Shown here: positions 60,451 through 64,000 of the stretch, in pieces
How positions within the stretch are numbered: position 1 is the stretch's first letter
Layout of the letters: every line of letters starts with the position of its first letter
Origin: Oscillospiraceae bacterium
GTDB lineage: Bacteria > Bacillota > Clostridia > Oscillospirales > CAG-382
Assembly (NCBI GenBank): GCA_015064485.1
Contig: SVSD01000007.1
Span: 1-64,000 of the forward strand
Length of the DNA: 64,000 nt
Reading direction: 5' to 3'
Translations under genes and position numbers: made by a program
The notes under the pieces: generated by a model
The model's input: only the letters and a program-made list of their open reading frames with translations
What the model was told of the DNA's origin: nothing
The model's database searches: none

Positions 60451-61440
60451 TTATCCCCTATCCTCGAATATCGGTTCATCGTCGTCGCTTGAAAGGTGAT
60501 TATCCGACACAGCTTCTGCATAATAAGGATCTATCATAACTTTTTTTATGACGGGATATGTGCAATAAACTGCAATAAAAGAACAGAGCGATATTGTAAT
60601 AACGAAAGGCAGAATGATTCCGAGAGGCATAAACATAATAAATATGCAGAAATTGATAAGCAACACAAGTGCAATGCCGATAAGAGCTACAAAGTTTCTC
60701 TTTATGCCAAGGAGAGCGAAAATAAACGAGTTTTTGAGTATCTTAAATATTGACAAATCAAAAGTTATAAGAAGTGTATACATATAAAAACGCATAAAAA
60801 AGTATACAACCAGCACAAAAAAGCTTAAATAAAATGCGATGTCGTAAAAAATACCCTGAATAGGATATGATCTCCAGAAATTAAAGACAAAAATGCTGAC
60901 AGCAGCAATTAAAATATCGACAATTCCCATCGGAATTGCTTGTTTCCAATTTGATTTTATGCAGTCAAAAAAGTCTGACCAGAGAAATACAGGGTCTTTT
61001 CTTGTATAGCTTCTCAAAATGTGTGCCATACCGCAGTTTGATATACCAAATGTGAAAATTGAAAGCAATGTTATGGCAAAAAACACATAAGTTACGGTTG
61101 TGAAAACAGAAATTTCTGCCTGTTGGCCTATTCTTGAAAAATGGAGCTGCAAAATCGGGTTTTCGTTTATGTTCATCATTCCGAAAAGTTGAGGAAAATA
61201 CTGATTTGACGGAATGGGAGAATCAAAGTTCAAATTCCCCGACAAAGCATATAAGCCGAAAAAAACAGGAATGTTTATCAAAAGATAAAGAATATTAAGG
61301 CTTGAAAAGTTCCAAAAATTTCTGCCGAATGTTTTAAAAAAAGTAATAAATGTAAAAGGCTTGTCTTCAACATAGTCTTCTTTTTTTATGCCTTTGCCTT
61401 CTTTTGTGAAATCAAAGAAACCAAATTTCTTTCCTGACAT
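60451..61440 (-). CDS. DUF624-like membrane protein (YesL-related)
   Basis: 329 residues with about six membrane helices and an acidic C-terminal tail (SSDDDEPIFEDRG). The N-terminal part (FFKTFGRNFWNFSSLNILYLL) and the RSYTRKDPVFLWSDFF loop match the DUF624/YesL type, whose members are often found near sugar uptake genes. None is found here. Start ATG 61440 with GGAG upstream. Function unknown. Confidence 0.7.
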   Translation of the reverse strand: MSGKKFGFFDFTKEGKGIKKEDYVEDKPFTFITFFKTFGRNFWNFSSLNILYLLINIPVFFGLYALSGNLNFDSPIPSNQYFPQLFGMMNINENPILQLHFSRIGQQAEISVFTTVTYVFFAITLLSIFTFGISNCGMAHILRSYTRKDPVFLWSDFFDCIKSNWKQAIPMGIVDILIAAVSIFVFNFWRSYPIQGIFYDIAFYLSFFVLVVYFFMRFYMYTLLITFDLSIFKILKNSFIFALLGIKRNFVALIGIALVLLINFCIFIMFMPLGIILPFVITISLCSFIAVYCTYPVIKKVMIDPYYAEAVSDNHLSSDDDEPIFEDRG

Positions 61441-61463
61441 TATAATCTCCAAAATAAAAAATA

Positions 61464-61484
61464 TGCGGCTGAAATACAGCCACA
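61464..61484 (-). terminator. Terminator of the SpoIIM-like/XerD-like operon
   Basis: On the minus strand TGTGGCTG pairs with CAGCCGCA (one G-U) and is followed by TATTTTTTATTTT. Confidence 0.75.
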
Positions 61485-61546
61485 TATATTTTACTATTCA
61501 TATGTTAATATGGTATGAACATCATCATATATTATGTAAAAAAGTA

Positions 61547-62428
61547 TCAGGCACGGGGGTGAAAACTTATAAGTGCATCAGACATTTTTTGTTTAACAAA
61601 ATTAACATAAGCATTAGTTGTTGAGATATCGGAATGTCCTAAAATTTCTTTGAGCTGAAGGACATCGGCACCGTTTTCAAGAAGGTGCGTTGCAAAAGAG
61701 TGTCTCAACATTCTGGGTGAAATATCTTTTTTTATTCCTGCCTCTGTTGCGTAATGCTTTATAATTTTCCATAACCCCTGTCTTGTCATTCTTTCGCCGT
61801 TGATATTGACAAATAAAGCGGTTTCTTCAGGGTCATTTACAAGAAAGCGTCGGGAATTCAGAAGATATGAAGAAAGAAGCTTTTTAGCCTTGGGATACAA
61901 AGGTATGAAGCGTTCTTTGTTAGCGCATTTTATAAAAGACAATCGCTCGTTGAAATCTTTCAAATTAAGTTCAATAAGTTCGGTAACATTAAGTCCTGTG
62001 GCGTATAAAAGCTCAAGAATTGCTCTGTCGCGCACGGATTTTTCATCATTTCCCGAAGGCTGTCTTATAAGAAGATCAATTTCTTCTGCGGTTAAAACAT
62101 CTATTTGCTTTGCCCCTGATTTATCATTTTTAACAACTTTTGCAGGATTTGAGGTAACGAACCCTTCTCTCAACAAGTAGTTATAAAAGCTTCTGACGGA
62201 GGACAACGCTCTTGAAACACTCGAAACAGCTCGTCCGTCATCTTTGAGATAGTTTTTAAAAGACTCGATGTTTTTTGCATCAGCTTTTAAAATATCAATT
62301 CCCGCCTGTAAAATATAAAGTTCAAAACAGGAAATGTCATTGCTGTAAGCATTCAGAGTGTTTTTGGAAACACCCTTCTCGGACACAAGAAAGGATAAAA
62401 ATTCATCTTTATAATCAACGCTTACCAT
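61547..62428 (-). CDS. XerD-like tyrosine recombinase lacking three catalytic residues
   Basis: 293 residues that align end to end with XerD, including LRHSFATHLLENGAD and the C-terminal HPRA. Three of six catalytic positions are changed: Asn147 in ATGLNVTE replaces Arg, Cys168 in IKCANKER replaces Lys (Lys167 is one place away), and Arg239 in SPRMLRH replaces His. Arg242, His265 and the nucleophile Tyr274 remain. I read all three changes from the DNA. Start ATG 62428 with a perfect AGGAGG. It follows a SpoIIM-like gene, the usual context of xerD. Probably catalytically impaired, perhaps a structural partner. Confidence 0.9.
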   Translation of the reverse strand: MVSVDYKDEFLSFLVSEKGVSKNTLNAYSNDISCFELYILQAGIDILKADAKNIESFKNYLKDDGRAVSSVSRALSSVRSFYNYLLREGFVTSNPAKVVKNDKSGAKQIDVLTAEEIDLLIRQPSGNDEKSVRDRAILELLYATGLNVTELIELNLKDFNERLSFIKCANKERFIPLYPKAKKLLSSYLLNSRRFLVNDPEETALFVNINGERMTRQGLWKIIKHYATEAGIKKDISPRMLRHSFATHLLENGADVLQLKEILGHSDISTTNAYVNFVKQKMSDALISFHPRA

Positions 62429-62446
62429 AATAACACCTCCTAAACT

Positions 62447-62959
62447 TTATAAAATAATCAAGCATGCAACGCATGCAATAAAAAGTATAACTGCAAATGA
62501 AAAAATCGGAACAGTAAATCTTTTATGTTTAATAAAATACTTTGCCGAATGATGTATATGACGCAAAGAAAACAAAAAGCAAGATGCGGACATAAAGCTT
62601 AAAAATATTGAAAGAAATAAAACTAAAAATAAATATACAGAACTTGAAGTATCTGCGTCGTATACATTAAAACTGTAATTGCATAAAAGGAATGAATTCA
62701 TAAAACCGAAAATGAAAACTGCTAAAAAATCAAAAGCAGAAAACAAGCCGGAAAATGAAGACATGGCAACAAAAAGAAAAATTGCAATATCCGCTGTTAC
62801 GACTTTTGTAAAACTGATGCTGTCCGAAACGCCTTTTATAAAATAACTGTACCCGAGGCATATACCGGCAACAGTACAAAATATGAATATTCCAAACGCG
62901 ACAAAAAGAAGCTTTAATAGTCTTTTTCTGCTTGAAAAAACGCTTGTCCCAATAGTCAT
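62447..62959 (-). CDS. SpoIIM-like multi-pass membrane protein
   Basis: 170 residues with about five hydrophobic helices. The C-terminal segment FSLRHIHHSAKYFIKHKRFT followed by a last helix resembles SpoIIM, as does a GFMNSF turn in the middle. In Firmicutes spoIIM lies next to xerD, as here. SpoIIM belongs to the engulfment machinery with SpoIID and SpoIIP. The match is by pattern and context only. Start ATG 62959 with GGAGGG upstream, 18 bp before the XerD-like gene. Confidence 0.6.
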   Translation of the reverse strand: MTIGTSVFSSRKRLLKLLFVAFGIFIFCTVAGICLGYSYFIKGVSDSISFTKVVTADIAIFLFVAMSSFSGLFSAFDFLAVFIFGFMNSFLLCNYSFNVYDADTSSSVYLFLVLFLSIFLSFMSASCFLFSLRHIHHSAKYFIKHKRFTVPIFSFAVILFIACVACLIIL

Positions 62960-63090
62960 AAAATCCCTCCGATACATTAATATGCACAGAGGAATTTAAT
63001 AATTCGAACCTATGAATATGATAACTTATTTTCTTTTTGTTTTCAAGGCAAAAATGGAAAATCGAAAAAGTTTGTTAATTATGACAACTG

Positions 63091-63115
63091 ATTATGTAAA
63101 CGACATTATGTAAAC
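63091..63115. repeat. Direct repeat of ATTATGTAAAC (dif-arm-like)
   Basis: ATTATGTAAAC occurs at 63091-63101 and 63105-63115, a 14-bp period. It matches the right (XerD) arm of the Bacillus dif site as I recall it (TTATGTAAACT). No matching left arm was found. It is in a 365-bp non-coding gap upstream of the SpoIIM-like/XerD-like operon. Confidence 0.45.
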
Positions 63116-63133
63116 CGGCGCAACTCCCCCGCC

Positions 63134-63159
63134 CTATACCACATACAGTATTGGTATAG
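63134..63159. repeat. 8-bp inverted repeat CTATACCA/TGGTATAG
   Basis: CTATACCA (63134-63141) and TGGTATAG (63152-63159) with an inner ATAC/GTAT. A possible hairpin or operator in the gap between the SpoIIM-like and HD genes. Confidence 0.4.
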
Positions 63160-63269
63160 CGCTTATGAATCAATATGCAGTCTTAAAAAAGATTGATGAA
63201 TTTTGCCGTTTTGAGAGCTTGGTAAATTTGCACAAACACAAAAATTAACATAAAAAATCCGGAAGGTTA

Positions 63270-63298
63270 TTTACTTATATGATTTTATGTGATAAAAT
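63270..63298 (+). promoter_or_regulatory. Promoter of the HD-domain gene
   Basis: TTTACT (63270-63275), 17-bp spacer, TAAAAT (63293-63298). Confidence 0.55.
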
Positions 63299-63324
63299 AA
63301 AATAAATAAGATTTCGGAGGTAAA

Positions 63325-63891
63325 ATGATGAGCAGTATGCAAGAATATATAAATGAGTTTAAAAAAGCTATCACAAGACAAGGTTCAGCAGAGCTTCTTG
63401 AATGGATGAAAACGACTGACTTTTTTACCGCACCTGCAAGTTCAAAATTTCACAGTGCATACGAAGGCGGATTATGTGAGCACAGCCTTAATGTTTACAA
63501 GGTTATGATAAACCGTTATAACAACGGTCAACCTGATGAATCGATGGCTATCTGTGCCCTGCTCCACGATCTTTGCAAAGCGGAATTTTATAAAATTAAT
63601 TACCGCAATGTTAAAAATGAAGAAACAGGAAAATGGGAAAAAGTCCCCTACTATATGATCGAAGATAAATATCCCTTTGGTCACGGAGAAAAATCTGTAT
63701 TTCTTATTGAGCGTTTTATGAAACTCAAAATCGACGAAGCAATTTCTATCCGTTGGCATATGGGCGGTTTTGATGATGCGGTCAGAGGCGGAAGTTTTTG
63801 TGCCGGAAACACTTTTGAAAGATATCCTCTTGCTGTTATGTTACATATCGCAGATATTGAAGCCACATATCTTGTCGAAGGAAATAAATAG
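63325..63891 (+). CDS. HD-domain phosphohydrolase-like protein
   Basis: 188 residues. The HD signature is present as CEHSLNVYK, then LLHDLCKAEF, with further His in YPFGHGEKS and RWHMGG. Such proteins hydrolyse nucleotides or phosphodiesters with metal ions. Substrate unknown; some relatives act on RNA or dNTPs. The tandem ATG at 63325/63328 follows GGAGG. Own promoter and a strong terminator. Confidence 0.8.
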   Translation: MMSSMQEYINEFKKAITRQGSAELLEWMKTTDFFTAPASSKFHSAYEGGLCEHSLNVYKVMINRYNNGQPDESMAICALLHDLCKAEFYKINYRNVKNEETGKWEKVPYYMIEDKYPFGHGEKSVFLIERFMKLKIDEAISIRWHMGGFDDAVRGGSFCAGNTFERYPLAVMLHIADIEATYLVEGNK

Positions 63892-63899
63892 TAAAAGAA

Positions 63900-63929
63900 A
63901 AAGGTCCATCGGTTTTCCGATGGACCTTT
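63900..63929. terminator. Bidirectional terminator between HD gene and tpiA
   Basis: AAAGGTCCATCGG (63900-63912) pairs with CCGATGGACCTTT (63917-63929), TTTT loop. Confidence 0.9.
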
Positions 63930-63948
63930 AATATTTCAGTATATAAAA

Positions 63949-64000
63949 TTACTGAGCAGCGTCGATTATTACCCCAAAATCAGCGGCTTTAAGAGAAGCT
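63949..64000 (-). CDS. tpiA: Triosephosphate isomerase, C-terminal fragment
   Basis: The last 16 codons of a gene that runs off the window. They encode ASLKAADFGVIIDAAQ, which fits the C-terminus of triosephosphate isomerase (GASLK plus a hydrophobic helix). With gpmI this is the second glycolytic gene here. The identification rests on a short stretch. Confidence 0.65.
   Translation of the reverse strand, partial: ASLKAADFGVIIDAAQ

Noticed and set aside
61501-61546. A complete dif site after the XerD-like gene
   Set aside because: Only the right half (TTATGTAAA) resembles dif; the left arm does not fit the inverted pattern.
59427-62428. Integrases of a mobile element or integron
   Set aside because: Both proteins are Xer-like, lie in chromosomal contexts (SpoIIM-like neighbour) and there are no att repeats, cargo or composition change.
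63051-63110. A 19-codon frame containing the ATTATGTAAAC repeats
   Set aside because: The SD is weak, the product has no features and no terminator follows; more likely non-coding.
1-64000. CRISPR array, IS element or prophage
   Set aside because: No spaced identical repeats, transposase or phage structural genes were found on either strand.

Overview
This 64 kb window is a gene-dense, low-GC stretch of bacterial chromosome. The gene families, the strong GGAGG ribosome binding sites and the spore-related genes (spoVG, yunB, a cwlD-type amidase, a SpoIIM-like protein) point to the Bacillota, class Clostridia. A gut anaerobe near the Oscillospirales is the best guess (inference from gene content; there is no 16S here). 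I see no phage, IS element, CRISPR array or resistance island. Nearly everything is housekeeping or conserved-hypothetical.

Layout. 0.3-6.5 kb (+): ftsE-ftsX, an EnvC-like LytM hydrolase, a CtpA-type protease, smpB, an unknown gene and a cysteine synthase. 6.5-8.0 kb (+): infC-rpmI-rplT behind a consensus promoter and an attenuator leader of the L20 type; infC appears to start at ATA. 8.0-10.2 kb (-): tRNA-Leu(CAA), a small membrane protein and murC. 10.3-11.8 kb (+): spoVG and a processive glycolipid glycosyltransferase. 11.9-22.4 kb (-): gpmI-mtaB, two lipoprotein pairs, DUF3048-argS-yebC-DUF4430, a 30-residue membrane peptide missed by ordinary ORF calling, a Cys-rich protein and an OGG-type glycosylase. 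22.5-23.2 kb (+): a DUF6062-like protein. 23.2-28.3 kb (-): one transcription unit from a consensus promoter: zinc-ribbon/propeller membrane protein, dCMP deaminase, arginine-phosphatase-like protein, rimI, tsaD, rex. 28.3-32.3 kb (-): a complete Na+-pumping oxaloacetate decarboxylase operon whose beta subunit carries an extra exported domain.

32.5-40.7 kb (+): UPF0316 protein, nadK-argR-recN, a hydrolase, a UPF0340 protein, a GH36 alpha-galactosidase and a cytidylate kinase-like protein. 40.7-42.5 kb (-): a LOG-family protein, a CxxC zinc-ribbon protein and a sigma factor, with a compact inverted-repeat element between the last two. 42.7-44.8 kb (+): mgtE and yunB, the latter lacking a credible start. 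44.9-48.8 kb (-): glnS, gltX and an acetyltransferase. 49.0-50.4 kb (+): a DUF3343/cysteine desulfurase pair. 50.4-59.3 kb (-): a transsulfuration enzyme with dapF, a PcrA helicase, an acyl-ACP thioesterase, a DUF6873-like protein, a cwlD-type amidase with radA, and a membrane protein. 59.4-64.0 kb: an intact XerC-like recombinase (+), a DUF624 protein, an XerD-like protein and a SpoIIM-like protein (-), an HD-domain protein (+) and the 3' end of tpiA (-).

The observation I rate highest is the XerD-like protein. Its fold and context look like XerD, but three of the six catalytic positions are replaced (Arg to Asn, Lys to Cys, His to Arg), while the XerC-like protein 1.1 kb away is intact. Two copies of a sequence resembling the XerD arm of dif lie just upstream of its operon. 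Other items worth a look are the ATA start and attenuator of infC, a perfect 14-bp hairpin inside the mtaB coding sequence, the OadB fusion, competing hairpins between oadB and oadA, and a 22-bp operator-like palindrome on the promoter of the transsulfuration gene.
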